The notes under the pieces were generated by a model that was not told where the DNA came from, made no database searches, and worked only from the letters and a program-made list of their open reading frames with translations. From Monarcha castaneiventris obscurior (Eukaryota; Chordata; Aves; Passeriformes; Monarchidae): a stretch of 64,000 bases of DNA. Where the stretch lies: NCBI GenBank assembly GCA_026261815.1, contig JAMPIT010000258.1, positions 16,944,501 to 17,008,500 on the forward strand, given 5' to 3'. Positions 23,101-33,902 of this stretch are shown one piece after another. The translations under genes were made by a program, and so were the position numbers. The first letter of the stretch is position 1; each line of letters begins with the position of its first letter.

Positions 23101-24807
23101 ACCCGGTCCCTATACAAGAAAAATGATTCACAAAACTCCAGAGTCATCTCCTCTGGTAAGGATATTTCTTCCCCCTTCCTCCCTTCCTTCTAACTGCATC
23201 ATAAATGTTGAAGAAAAACATAACAAGTTAACATGAATTTATATTCCCCCACTTGCTCTCAAATAAAATCAATAAAAAACCCGAAATTTAAGTTGAAGTA
23301 CCTTTTTTTTTTCCTGTAGGATAATGAACCAGTTCCGGTGATAGAGAACCCAGCCTTGGAATTACCCTGCACTGTTGGGTAAATTAAAAAAAAATACCCC
23401 TCCCATGAAACATTGTAACACTGTGTAATTTATATGTTTGCTTCTGAAAGGTCAGCTCTGTTTTTGATATAAGATTATTTTTTTACATGGCAAACCTGTT
23501 ATCTTGCAAAACAGGAAATCTGATGGAACTGCACATTCATCCAATACCTCAGATGTGGAATCCACAGGTGCTGCCAGTATGAAAGAAACTACCTCATCTA
23601 GCATTTCCAGACATTATAGGTAACTATCCAGTTATGCTATCTGCTATAAAGATCAAGATTTGCAGTGTATCAATTTTGATAAAATTTTCTCAGAGTAGAG
23701 CTATAAATTGCATGGGGAAATATAAAGAAATAGGATGAATGAAAATTAGTCTTTAATAGTTCTGCTTACAACTCACAGTGTGGAGATTTTTTGGTGCTCA
23801 CTAACCATTGTTTTTGATGTAAAATATGTGGCTGAGTTGCATTTATTGAAAAGAATTAAACTGCATAAACATCTGCTGGGCTTAGTTTACTACTAGTGGT
23901 CGCAAAAGAACTGATGTGTACTCTGAATTAATTTTAGCAGCTTTTGTTTTTGTAGGTTTGTGTATTCATGTTATAAAATACTAAGTATGCTGTGATTTTT
24001 TTTTTTTTTCTGGTCAGTAGAGCATGGAAAAGTTTTGGCACAGTCTTTATTTATAAATTATTAACTACAGTCAACCTTCCTGCAAGTAAATTGTTACTTG
24101 AACTTTTCCCTCTCTCAAGTTCGGCAAATATAAATTTCTCTTTTATTGGGGTGCATGGATTCTACTGTTTTGTCTCCCCTTTCTGGTTCATGCTATTAAG
24201 TGCTTTCACGAGTAATTTTTGTGTGCATTAGTGATATAAATAGTCATTTTTTAAAAAGCTCGTGTTTAATTTAGAATTCTGAAATTGTTACCTAAGTGCC
24301 ATGCTTAGGGTTACCTATCTGTGGGCAGTAAAGTATTTTATGAGTGAAAAACAACAAAAATTATTACATGAGTGTCATGGGAAATAACTGATGATACAGC
24401 ATACATTATGAATTTCCTTGGAGTTAATGCTGTGGGGTTTTATTTTCAATAGTTTATCTGACTCGAGAAAAAGGACTCGTACAGGAAGAACTTGGCCTGC
24501 TGCAATACCACATTTGAGGAGGAGAGGCCGCTTTCCTCGAAAAGCACTCCAGACTCAGAATTCAGAAATTGTGAAAGATGATGAGAGCAAGGAAGACTAC
24601 CAGTATGATGAACTCAATACAGAGATACTTAACAACTTAGCAGATCAGGAGTTACAGCTCAATCATCTAAAGAACTCGATCACTAGTTACTTTGGTGCAG
24701 CAGGTAGAATAGCTTGTGGGGAAAAGTACCGTGTGTTGGCTCGTCGGGTGACACTTGATGGAAAAGTGCAGTATCTTGTGGAGTGGGAAGGAGCAACTGC
24801 ATCCTGA
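2184..24807 (+). CDS. MTF2: MTF2 (Polycomb-like 2), PRC2 accessory protein, 15 coding exons
   Basis: MTF2 binds PRC2 and recruits it to CpG-rich chromatin in the nucleus. Coding exons: 2184-2188, 12121-12319, 12456-12537, 14088-14183, 14558-14658, 14988-15136, 16368-16463, 17540-17608, 18439-18562, 21782-21849, 22228-22398, 23047-23155, 23320-23378, 23515-23619, 24453-24807. They total 1788 nt, or 595 residues plus stop; human MTF2 is about 593. All junctions keep frame and are GT-AG except the donor at 12538, which is GC. Exon 1 supplies only ATG AG; exon 2 completes the MRDST start known from human. Domains in order: Tudor (about 44-95), PHD1 (105-154), PHD2 (204-252), winged-helix region (about 260-350), C-terminal Mtf2 domain (last ~50). 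The start codon context is weak, but homology supports this start. Confidence 0.97.
5700..6560 (+). mobile_element. CR1 LINE fragment (ORF2 end to 3' region), decayed
   Basis: Segments match remembered CR1 consensus in order: 'ttcatgaagttca' near 5980, 'gtcctgcatctg' near 6001, 'ctggggatctgaca' near 6039, and 'ggtatcctgggctg' near 6104. A diverged 'gttcattcagctt' follows near 6314, where CR1 has 'gttcagcctgg'. Upstream, 5740-5830 resembles the reverse-transcriptase portion. Stops and deletions break it throughout. Ends are approximate. Orientation is the same as MTF2. Confidence 0.75.
8858..8885. repeat. Short direct repeat with two TGACATCA cores
   Basis: The 12-mer TTCATGACATCA occurs at 8858-8869 and again, identical, at 8874-8885 (period 16). 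Each core TGACATCA differs by one base from the CRE/ATF palindrome TGACGTCA. It lies in MTF2 intron 1 in AT-rich DNA. A regulatory role is speculative. Confidence 0.4.
12121..12537 (+). other. MTF2 Tudor-domain exons (coding exons 2-3)
   Basis: Exon 2 (12121-12319) and exon 3 (12456-12537) encode residues 2-95. The Tudor core begins near K45-F46-E47. By alignment with PHF1, cage residues are W56, Y62 and F80, with D82 nearby. The position of PHF1 Phe71 is Ser86 here, as I recall for human MTF2. The domain binds H3K36me3-type marks in this family. Exon 3 ends in the unusual GC donor. Confidence 0.9.
12538..12539 (+). other. GC donor of MTF2 intron 3 (GC-AG intron)
   Basis: Exon 3 must end at 12537: its last codons (ATA CAA ACA G) join exon 4 at 14088 to give G-A-T-E-S-G-E-M, matching the human reading. 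The junction is CAG|GCAAGA, with GC where GT is usual and otherwise perfect U1 complementarity, typical of genuine GC-AG introns. No usable GT donor lies close by. Confidence 0.88.
13405..13463 (+). mobile_element. Short CR1 3'-end remnant
   Basis: About 55 bp including 'gggtcccttccaaccc' and 'agaatattct' matches the extreme 3' end of CR1 elements. It lies in MTF2 intron 3. The rest of the element is not recognisable. Confidence 0.65.
14088..14658 (+). other. MTF2 PHD finger 1 exons (coding exons 4-5)
   Basis: Exons 14088-14183 and 14558-14658 encode residues 96-161. A complete C4HC3 set is visible: C105, C108, C122, C125, H130, C133, C151, C154. The spacing is that of a canonical PHD finger and no ligand is lost. 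Confidence 0.9.
14988..17608 (+). other. MTF2 PHD finger 2 exons (coding exons 6-8)
   Basis: Exons 14988-15136, 16368-16463 and 17540-17608 encode residues 162 to about 265. Zinc ligands seen are C204, C206, C219, C222, H227, C230, C249 and C252, with W225-F226-H227 in the usual place. The segment after C252 leads into the extended-homology region. Confidence 0.88.
18439..22398 (+). other. MTF2 winged-helix DNA-binding exons (coding exons 9-11)
   Basis: Exons 18439-18562, 21782-21849 and 22228-22398 encode about residues 266-386. A run of four lysines, K338-K341, before H-L-F-G falls at the loop position (K338/K339) reported to contact unmethylated CpG DNA in human MTF2. The intervening intron 18563-21781 (3.2 kb) contains only a 26-bp tandem duplication and no gene that I can see. 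Confidence 0.85.
19787..19834. repeat. Two-copy 26-bp tandem duplication
   Basis: TGTATAGCTAAATAAGTATGTA at 19787-19808 recurs at 19813-19834 with one mismatch. It lies in MTF2 intron 9 and looks like a small slippage duplication. Confidence 0.6.
24453..24807 (+). other. MTF2 last coding exon with C-terminal Mtf2 domain
   Basis: This exon encodes residues 478-595: a basic arginine-rich stretch, an acidic segment, and the C-terminal chromo-like Mtf2_C domain, ending E-G-A-T-A-S before TGA (24805-24807). In the family this end contacts PRC2 (SUZ12). The last ~80 residues appear almost identical to human as I recall it. Confidence 0.9.
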
Positions 24808-25395
24808 CTGTAGGACTGAACATTATGTTCACTGCACTGTCATCTGTAAGTACAGTTCATAATGCAGAGCCACGAGAGAAATGGTCTTTAAATGTGTTTC
24901 TCAAAAACAACAAAAAACAAAACCAGTTTAGCCTTAACATGTAATTGTTATCATTACAGCTCTTGTGATAAAGACTTATCTTTTTAAAATCTGATCTGAG
25001 ACTTAAATTTTTTTATCTGAACATTGTTAGATTGTTTTAGGTTGGGATATTTTGGGTTACAATTGCTTAAAAATGTGCATGGTGTTTAAAAAAAGATGAC
25101 ATTTTCTAGAGAACATTCCATGGATACAGTTATTGTGACTTAGAGAAAATATTATGTAGATAGCACAAATATTTGAAAAATCTTGGTTTGTTTTCTTACC
25201 CAAATGTTTGCAGAAATGTATTTCTATTTCAATACTTTCTAGATTTCATAAGTGCAGTGTATATAATGCCTACTGAAGACTGTAAAATACTGAAGTTTTC
25301 TTTCAAACAAAGTGTAAAAAAAAAAAAAAGAAAAAATATATTGAGCCTGTAAATTGCTCTGTGACCAGACTTCATTGTCTTCTTAATATATTCTC

Positions 25396-25431
25396 TGTGT
25401 GTGTGCGTGTGCGCGTGTGTGCGTATACACA
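25396..25431. repeat. Alternating TG/CG microsatellite in MTF2 3' UTR
   Basis: All 36 bases alternate pyrimidine and purine (TG, CG, TA and CA steps). Such tracts can form Z-DNA and usually vary in length. A looser GT-rich stretch continues to about 25475. Confidence 0.8.
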
Positions 25432-26198
25432 GAGGTGTGTATGCACACACAGACCTGGGCGTGTATATAGATGTGTGATTGTGACCTATGCAATACAATT
25501 ATGGGATCGGTCAGCTTCTGAGAATACATCCCATAATTCTTTTTTCAGGAATAGTTGCCAGTATTTACACAGCAGCATTTCTTCTCAGGCTTATTGGGTG
25601 CTGTTGCTTTTTATGTACTAAGGAAAAGTGTCCAACCAGTGCAGCGTGTTCTGGCAATGGGTGCAGTCATTGATGTTCATGTGCTCTACATTCCTTTATT
25701 TTCCATTTGAATTAACCATTAAAAAATAATGCAGGATCTGAAGATTTTGAAATTAGTTCTACTGGAAATAACAACTTGAAAGTTCTTGTGGCACTCTGAT
25801 TGTAAATTTCACGTCCCAGTTATAAAGTAAGTTGACAGGAGTTGTGCAGGATTTCTACATTATCTGTAGAAACAGTCCTATTTTAGTAAGTGTAGTATGG
25901 ACGAAGTGTATTATTGCACAGGGTCAACAAATGTTGCCATTTGAAGTAACATTACTGATTTTATTACAACATTACCTCTTTTGTGTTTATAAAATGTACC
26001 AAGTTTTAAATTGATAAGATTATTTTACTTGTTAAAAAAAGTCAAAAAGTCTCTTGCCAGTATTAGATGTTTTTTCTTTGTCTGCTACTTTTGAGGGGGT
26101 TTTAGCCAAAGAGTAAACAGAAGAATATTTTTACTTTGGTGGTTATTCACTGTACTGTATAAGGTTAGTTTTCTTACATGCTTACAGTTTGCCACCAA

Positions 26199-26204
26199 AA
26201 TAAA
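26199..26204 (+). terminator. Poly(A) signal, likely MTF2
   Basis: AATAAA lies 1.4 kb after the MTF2 stop, and a G/T-containing stretch follows about 25-45 bases later ('gagtggttt', 'agtgtactg'). It is the best candidate seen, though other sites could be used. Confidence 0.6.
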
Positions 26205-26220
26205 ATGATGTAACATTAAC

Positions 26221-29200
26221 AAGTGACAGAGTGGTTTAAAGTGTACTGCCTGAGTTAGTACTTATTTATTCCATTACTTGGTTATTTGACTTTTTCTGCT
26301 CATCTTGAACATCTTGAAAAGGTGATCTTTTTCTGATTTTTTTTTTGTCACCTTATGGCCAAAGGAAGCAGAGAAAGCTTTTTATCCTGTGCTTGGCTTA
26401 TGGCTGGCTGGGTTATATTAGCTTTATAAAAATGCTAATTACAAGCTCCCACTTCTGTTTACCTTCACTAAAATGTGTGGGTTTTTTCTCACACCCTCAG
26501 CTATTAATTTAATGTTGCCTTGCCTATAGCTGCAATATTTTGATAACACAGCAACTTCATGTTAATTTTTGAATGTTTATATCTTGAGATAATGCAAAAT
26601 GTAAAGCCTTTGTAACCTTACTCACACCATCTGTATTTGTCTTTATTGTTTCACTTTATCCAAGTCCTTTAATTCTAACTGAACACCAGCAGTATTTTTC
26701 ATAAAGATTCATTTAATGATAAATATTGGAATGTACTTGGGGACTTTAGTGGGGGAGGTGTGGGGAGAAAATATTTGTCAAACTTAAGCTGTCCATAGAC
26801 TTAACTATTGTGAATGTCATTTAATTTTATTCTGGTGGTTGACTTAACTCTGATGTTCAGTTTGTATTTTTGGAATTGCTTTTTTCTTAGAATTAAAAGA
26901 CCAACATTAAATGTGTGTATTTTTTGAGAGAGAAGAATGAGTTTTGATTCTGTACTCTTGTGAAGCACATACTTGGTGGCATCTCCCATCCATCATTTCC
27001 CAGTCTCTAGCTTTCCTGTTCCTGTCCTGGAGACACTTGCCCTGCACATAGACACTAACTGGTGTTCCAGCTATGGTTGAGGGATGCTTTGTTACAAGGT
27101 GTCATGTACTGGAAAATGCTGCAATAGTGCTGCTGAAGATAGAGCTAGAGTAGTAATTAAAGCACACCTACAAATGCCTTTCTCATTTTATGTGAATTTC
27201 ATTGTATGTAGTAGTGGTGTGTCTCAAGGAAAAAGATAAATGTTGCTGTATGTAATGATTTCATTTTGGTATAACTCGATCATTGTATGTATGCATGTGT
27301 GTAAATATATGTAATTCGACTTTGTTGTGGTTGCTGATTTTAGAACCATTTCTATGTGTATGATATTTAATATTTTTCCATTATGTTTTATTTGTATTAC
27401 AGTAGTATTTAGGTAGGAGAAGTCTGTTGTGACAGTTCTAAAAATAGAGGTATCGCATGAACAAGACAGCAAAGGAATAATGGCACAATACTGATCAGAA
27501 TTGTAAAATAAGCATCATAGCAAACTATTTGTCAAATCATTGTTCTCAAAAAAAATTCAACAGGAATTTTGAATAAAACTATGGTTTTTCTAGGCATAAA
27601 ACAGGCATTTTGAAAAATCTCTAAGCATGATATATGAAATGAAGGTCATTATTTTGATTTAACATGAAGACAAATAAAAAAAGGCCTTGAAGGTAAAGAG
27701 GAGCACTTTATTGTCTAGGGAGGGGGGGAAAGATAATTTAATAAACAGAAGAATGGTTTGTCTTTGGAACATCCTAAACATCCTACCAAAGTGATTTTTA
27801 GTGTTGTATTTTAAAAGGAAATTGGTGAATTGAGATGGAACATGCCAAGGCTGACCATGGAGCAATAGTCAGTGATAAACTGGACAGAAGCAGCAGTTCT
27901 GTGCACAGAGTGAAGAGGATGAGTCTTGCAAATGCTACACAGGTAATATGTTCAGTCACGTCCCTAGTTGCCTCACATCTGTCTGAATGAAAAATAACCC
28001 TCCAGTTAAGGGCATAATGGGAGAAAACTACGTTTTGTAGAAATTGAGAAATGGGTTTAGGATGCTGAGTTTCATTCCGTCAATGTTGAACTTAAACTGA
28101 TGGCTAAACACCCATATGGAGGTGTCATATCTATTGATACCAAATTTAGTTAGAAAAACATGTTAGTGCATGGGTTAAACATTGGAGTTGTCAATGTTTG
28201 TAGAAAAGTTAGCTGTTTTGTTTGTTTTGTTTTGTTTTTGTAAATTGGATCATCTATAGGTGAGGTGTAGTGAAGAGAAAGACATGGGAAGAGTCTCCTT
28301 TGGAGTCCCTGAAGGAAATTGGAGGTGGGGAAACAACTGTCTTTTAGCAAAGGTAGTACAGGACAATAGAAAGGAAAGCAAAACATAAGTACCACTATAA
28401 GCTGTGCACAGTCTGAGAATGAGCTTGAAATTTGATGCTTTCGCTGTCTTTCAATTTTATTATTCAGCAACAATGAAACAAGATTTTTGTATTGTCTCCG
28501 TGTTCTAGTATTCTGCGTTTTTGAATCCCTTAGTGTTCTCAGTTAGCTCATCTCTGCTATTTTTTAAATCAGATTTATACATATTTTGTCACTGAGATCC
28601 ATATACTGTAATATCAACAGTTATTCTGGTTTTCATTAGTACCAAAATATTTTGCCTGCAGATACTAATTTTTCAAATACAGCTGTAGTTCATACCATTC
28701 TTTTCATATAATCTTTCTTCTAATGTGTTTACTGATACTATTTCACCAGTATGTGTTTTTCTTTCACTTGATCTAATTTATGTTTCCAGCTTCTCAATCT
28801 GACAATATTCCATTTGCTTCCCATTGTTAGCTACTTAGTGTTTGGCACTGATTGACTTCCACGTGGTTTTGGTTTCCTAGTCTTCTGTTTATTTAATGTT
28901 CAACACAGTACCTGCCAGTCCTGATATCTGCAGTTTTACTCTTAACAAGCTCATTTACTTCAAAATCTGCTTTAAAGCAGGAAGCTAATTGATAGTTCTG
29001 TCTTGCTCTAAATAAAGTTTTTTCTGTAAGCACCATTTCCAAGTCCTTCATTTGTGCTTTGCCATTCTCTAATGAATATTCACAAAACTTGGGTATTGTT
29101 GCATTCACTTGTGCCAATATCTAGTGGGATAGTTACTGCTTTGCTCTGTACATGTTTTTCTCATTCATGAACATTACTAAGGTTGCCTACTTTGTGTTAT

Positions 29201-31214
29201 TTGGTTGCTCTGATTTGGTATTCATAACTACACAAATTGGCTGCATGATAGCAGAGACCCAAAAGCACTAAGGGGAAAATTTTAGAGATCGTCAAGAATA
29301 GTTGGAAATTGTGGGAAAGGGAATTAATGAACAACTGGAAAGGTTTTAACTCCATTAAATCCGTCAGTATGAAAGAAAAGGACTTCAATTAGATGTTTAA
29401 TTTCAGGTCCCTTAACATAAGGTTGAAATGTATAGATACATGCTTCTAGAACTTTTCTTTTGGCAACTCACTGCCTTCCTTATGCACCTGCATTCCAATT
29501 TAGCAGGTAGCAGATGGAGGGTGAGGAAGGAGATTTTATTTCCAGAAACTTGGTATGTACCAAGGAAAGAAAGGAGTTTGTCAACAGTATGGGTTCTGAG
29601 TCTCATTAACTGTTGTCAACTATAGCACTAGACAGCATGAGAGATGTAATTCAGATGCTTCTGGTGAAACTTCAGCAGTGTAGGTGTGCTTACTACTACT
29701 TCTTTTTTCATTGTCTTATTTTTTTCGTTATTCTATTACTATTTTATTATCTTTACCTTTGATAAAAATTAGGTTCTGTTATATGAATTGTTGGTTTTGA
29801 AAACAAAATTATACAATAAGGTATGTAGCTTTTATAGCATTTTTAATTTCTGTAGCAATTTGTGTAAATTGTGCTTACTCACCTCTGTACCTCACTATTA
29901 ATACAGCATTCCTCTTGTATGAATAGTGAATTTCTGTGAGAGAATGCTGCTGGAGCCAGGGGGAAAGGATGGAAAAAGAGGGGCTTAACATAAGCCATTT
30001 CTCAGCAGCAAGTAAGAGTTGTATGTTTCCTGTCTACACCACAAGTTGCTAAGTTCTCAAATGAAAGAGTCTTGAGGAGAATTGTTCTTTCAAACACAGG
30101 AACTGTTAGTTTCTAAAGACATCAGATATAGCTCAGGCTTCTTAGTTTCAGGCTGTCTTAATTAAGCTTTGGGGATAATGAGTCTTTAGAACAGATTGCC
30201 ATATAAATATTAAAAAAAAATACTCCAGAAAGGGGGGAAAAAAGTAATTGCTGTGACTAATTGAGTAAAATTTTTAAAAATGTGGTCTTAACACTGTACC
30301 ACGTGGTCATGGACTGAGGATGGTGCTGCAACCTGGCAAACAAATGGAATTAAACCAGGCCGTGCTGCACTGCTGAGCACGAGAAGCAGTGAGCCAGTCT
30401 GAGGCACAAGGCTGTGTTGTGCTGCACAGGAGAAGTGAAGGCAGAGGGTGTCATTTCTCGTGGTGCACACTTGCAGAGCTCAGGAAAGGGAACTTTTGCA
30501 GGTATTTCTCATGTCTGTGTCCAAAAATAGTTCTTAAGAGTTTCTACTGCTCATGTACTCTTCCAAGTCAAATCACTGTTCCTTCTATCACTAATTGCCC
30601 AATCTGACAATGTTTAACATTGTACCTTAGTATTTCATGATCTACTTCATTGATGCAAAATGCAGCACAAAGGAAGTTCCTGTTTCAGTACTTGAACAAT
30701 GTGGTTTGCAGGCTTCCGGAGAGGCCCGAGTGTCTCAGGAGTCTTACGAAATGGTAAACAAGCTTGGATTTGTTGTGTGTATTACTCAATTACCCAAAAA
30801 AATGCTCCAATATTTTGAGCTTTTTTCTCAGGATCTTGAGTATTATCTTATGAATAATGCAAAACCATTACATGTGAATAACTAGTAGTAATTTATATTC
30901 TGAGATTCTTAATTGTGAGCTTGATACTGTGATACTATTTCCTGTTGATATTTGCTGCTGAAATAGACAGTTAAATATCGTAAATATTTTCTCTTAAAAA
31001 AAACAGAGGTTGGTGTCTTTCTAATCTGATGCCTGTGTAAATCTTAAATTTATTTGCACTGATAAAGCTGATTTTGGGTTACAGTGAATAAGAACAAAAG
31101 AAGAAATGAAAAAGCTGCATTACTAAAACCAAAATTCTTGTTAGCTTAGCATCCTTGATCTTTTGCAGCATTCATTGGTAGAGCATTCTTCCTTCATTAT
31201 AAAACAAAGAACAC
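26221..31214. other. Tail-to-tail intergenic region, MTF2 to TMED5
   Basis: About 5 kb of AT-rich DNA lies between two convergent genes. I see no exon, RNA gene or clear mobile element. Open frames such as 28150-28473 (minus) and 30637-30885 (plus) show no familiar motif. Longer MTF2 3' UTR forms could extend into it. Confidence 0.6.
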
Positions 31215-33902
31215 AAACACAGGTTTAAACTTGATTTATTGAAAATCTCAGTTTTGCATAATTATTCAACATCTGCAAGTCTTAAAACATTTAATTCTGA
31301 ATAAAAAGTCCATTAAGAAAAAAAACGTAATTTATGTTCTCCTTTGTAAATTTTATACAGTCAAAAGCAATCTACTCTTCAAAATCCAAATACGTTATTT
31401 AACTGCAAGTTTGAATGCCAAATCCTTCACCAGTCATAAACATATTCCAGCTGCCAAAGTCAATGAACCTTTCTAGTTATTCCCTCTTGCATTTTCTAGT
31501 GGACCTTGAATGAGGAGGAAATACAGTCAGAGCTCTTAGTTGCAAAACAGTAATTTCTTCCAGATGAACTCTGCTGCCAATTGTTGCATTTTCCTTCTAC
31601 CAGCGATTGCTATTTGTAATGGGAGACACTGAACTGCAGCAGTCCTGGGTCTTTGATCAGAGCAGGCTGCAGTCAGTAGCAGGTTAAACTGAGACACCAA
31701 ATGGTTTTGCCACTGATGTGTAACTATTGTCAGAGAGGCACAGCAGAGCAGCTGGGGAACCCAATCCCTTAAGGTGCCCTTGGAAAACCTGGCAGAGCTT
31801 ATCTGTTGGAGTTCTAAGGTGAAATCTCGAATCTAGTAGCTTGGAGAGCAGAGGTAGATATCTTAGTCACAGCTTCCCAGAGCTGCTTTAGCATTTTGCA
31901 GAGGGTGATGCAAGCAAAGATAACAATGTGGTATAGTGCTACTGGGAGATGGACAGGGAAATGGCAGGAAAACATTGTTTGCTACTCTAGCTGAAACAAT
32001 TACTTTTTCCTAGACTTATTTCTGTGATAAGAACAAAGCTTTCTACTTCCAGGCAGTTTAGAATAGAAAGCATATGGAAGTAAGACACACAAAACTTGAA
32101 AGGGTTACAGTCTTATTTTGGACACAGCTTTGCAGAAAGATGAAGTAGCTCAACAGCCTTTGGAGCCCTCTCTAACAAGTTCTGTAATAATAATAATACT
32201 CTTGCTTATAAAAACTATTTAGAAATATTATTGCTAGGTCCTCATCTGAAGTTGAAACTGAAGTGCTGTTTCTATGGTCTGTAGCCCTTGCTAGCATCTG
32301 CTTCATTTGAACAAAGTATTTCTTCAATGCACCTATTGACCCTGTTTTTATCCATAAAACAATATTTAATCACAAAGTCTCGAAGTTGCAACTCTGCCAT
32401 TCATACAGATGACCCCACAACAGGCACAATACTACTACACACTTTTTTTAAAACACTTTCTAAAAAGTGTTTTTAGTAAAGTTTTTAAAAAACTCTTATG
32501 ATGAAATGTAGTTAACACATTTATACAAGAAATTGCAATGACTTGGCACGTTGTAGAAATTACTTGGAACTACTAAAAAAAGTTAACTCTCATGTACCAG
32601 GGGTTTTGGCAAAAACTCTATATCCTCACTACACTGTTAAAAGCCACCTCAGCCAGATACCATAAATTTCTGATTTGATACTAGCTTTGCCTTAGTTAAG
32701 TGATACTACATATTCAGTTGATCATAAAACTTGAAGCCTGTACTTACTGCTCCTGTGATTTATGCCTTAGTCATATGAACAGCTAGGTACAGAAACACTG
32801 GTTATATGAAGAGAGTGTACTTACACAGCTGAAAGACTTGTGAAGGTGAGCAAAAATGGAAGTTTAGGTGAATAGCTTTGGTTTTCTATGGCTATGTAAG
32901 TCACTTGATCGTTACATTAGTCATAATTGTAATAAAAATAAAGTGGAAAATAAGAGGGATTTTGAGACTCCAACAATCAATGTTTGTTTTGGTATACCAT
33001 GACAACCCCTGCCTTTATTAAAAGGAAAAAACATGAAAGATTACTTTTTTAAAAAATTAGCTATTACGTGAGGTAAGAGTAACTAAGAATTTGCACATCA
33101 TACTTCCAGGTGTGCCTGTATTTGTATACCATGTAGTCACTTGTCTCCTGTAACAGCCAAAAAGGAAAATAGGATCATGCAACTACAGGACAGAAAGATT
33201 TATGAACCAGAATTGTACCTATTTTCTCCAATTGTTTTTCAAGACTGACTCGATTTCACATTGATGGTGCTTTTTTTAAAGTGCTGATATTAGTCATCTG
33301 TTATAAAAAGAGATCTCATGTTCTTACATAGTTAGCCCAGTGTTTCTCCACAATGCCAAAGAACAGAAACAAAGGATTTTTAAAAACATGTAACTTTGAA
33401 GAAAAATGACAGTAACTACCAATCCTGTAAACTTAGGCACATATGTAAATTCATTCAGTATTTAACAGCAACTAAACCATGTCTAAGTTACTACTTAAAC
33501 TTTTATGTGAAAATGAAAAAAAAATGACAGTTATATTAACATTACTTTGCATATGCACCAAGTGTGCTATGCATAAAGTAGGCATTAACAATCATTAACA
33601 AATCCTACAAGTACAAAAAATAGTTAGTAGCATTTGGAAAAATGGGAGAGCTTGGGAGGATGCATTATGTTAGTGTTTTAAAAAGAACAACAAACCACCA
33701 CAAAAACCAAAAGAAAAACCCCAAACACAAACAAGACCAGCACCATCACATCCAAAAAGCCCAAAGTGAATTGAAAACCTGATTTTTACTGTCTGTTCAA
33801 TAGAATCTGAAAGGTCTTTATTTTCTTTACCATAGTTTATTGCTCCCCTCCTCCCCCATACCTGTTATATTGTTATGATCATAATATGAACATTAATGAA
33901 TA
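31215..33902 (-). other. TMED5 3' UTR (long form)
   Basis: On the minus strand, about 2.7 kb separates the stop codon (33903-33905) from the AATAAA at 31235-31240. Further minus-strand AATAAA motifs at 33817-33822, 33836-33841 and 33014-33019 could give short forms with under 100 bases, or about 0.9 kb, of 3' UTR. Confidence 0.6.
31235..31240 (-). terminator. Distal poly(A) signal of TMED5
   Basis: The plus strand TTTATT reads AATAAA on the minus strand. It is followed by a GT-rich downstream element ('tgtgtttgtgttctttg' on the minus strand) at the expected distance, so cleavage near 31215-31225 is plausible. Confidence 0.65.

Larger units (their letters stand above)
24808..26220 (+). other. 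MTF2 3' UTR
   Basis: AT-rich DNA follows the stop codon up to a poly(A) signal at 26199-26204, giving about 1.4 kb of 3' UTR. It contains an A-run near 25317 and a strictly alternating purine-pyrimidine tract (25396-25431). The end is inferred from the signal. Confidence 0.65.

Noticed and set aside
30637..30885. 82-codon plus-strand ORF in the MTF2-TMED5 gap
   Set aside because: No familiar motif, no promoter or poly(A) logic, and the length is expected by chance in 5 kb.
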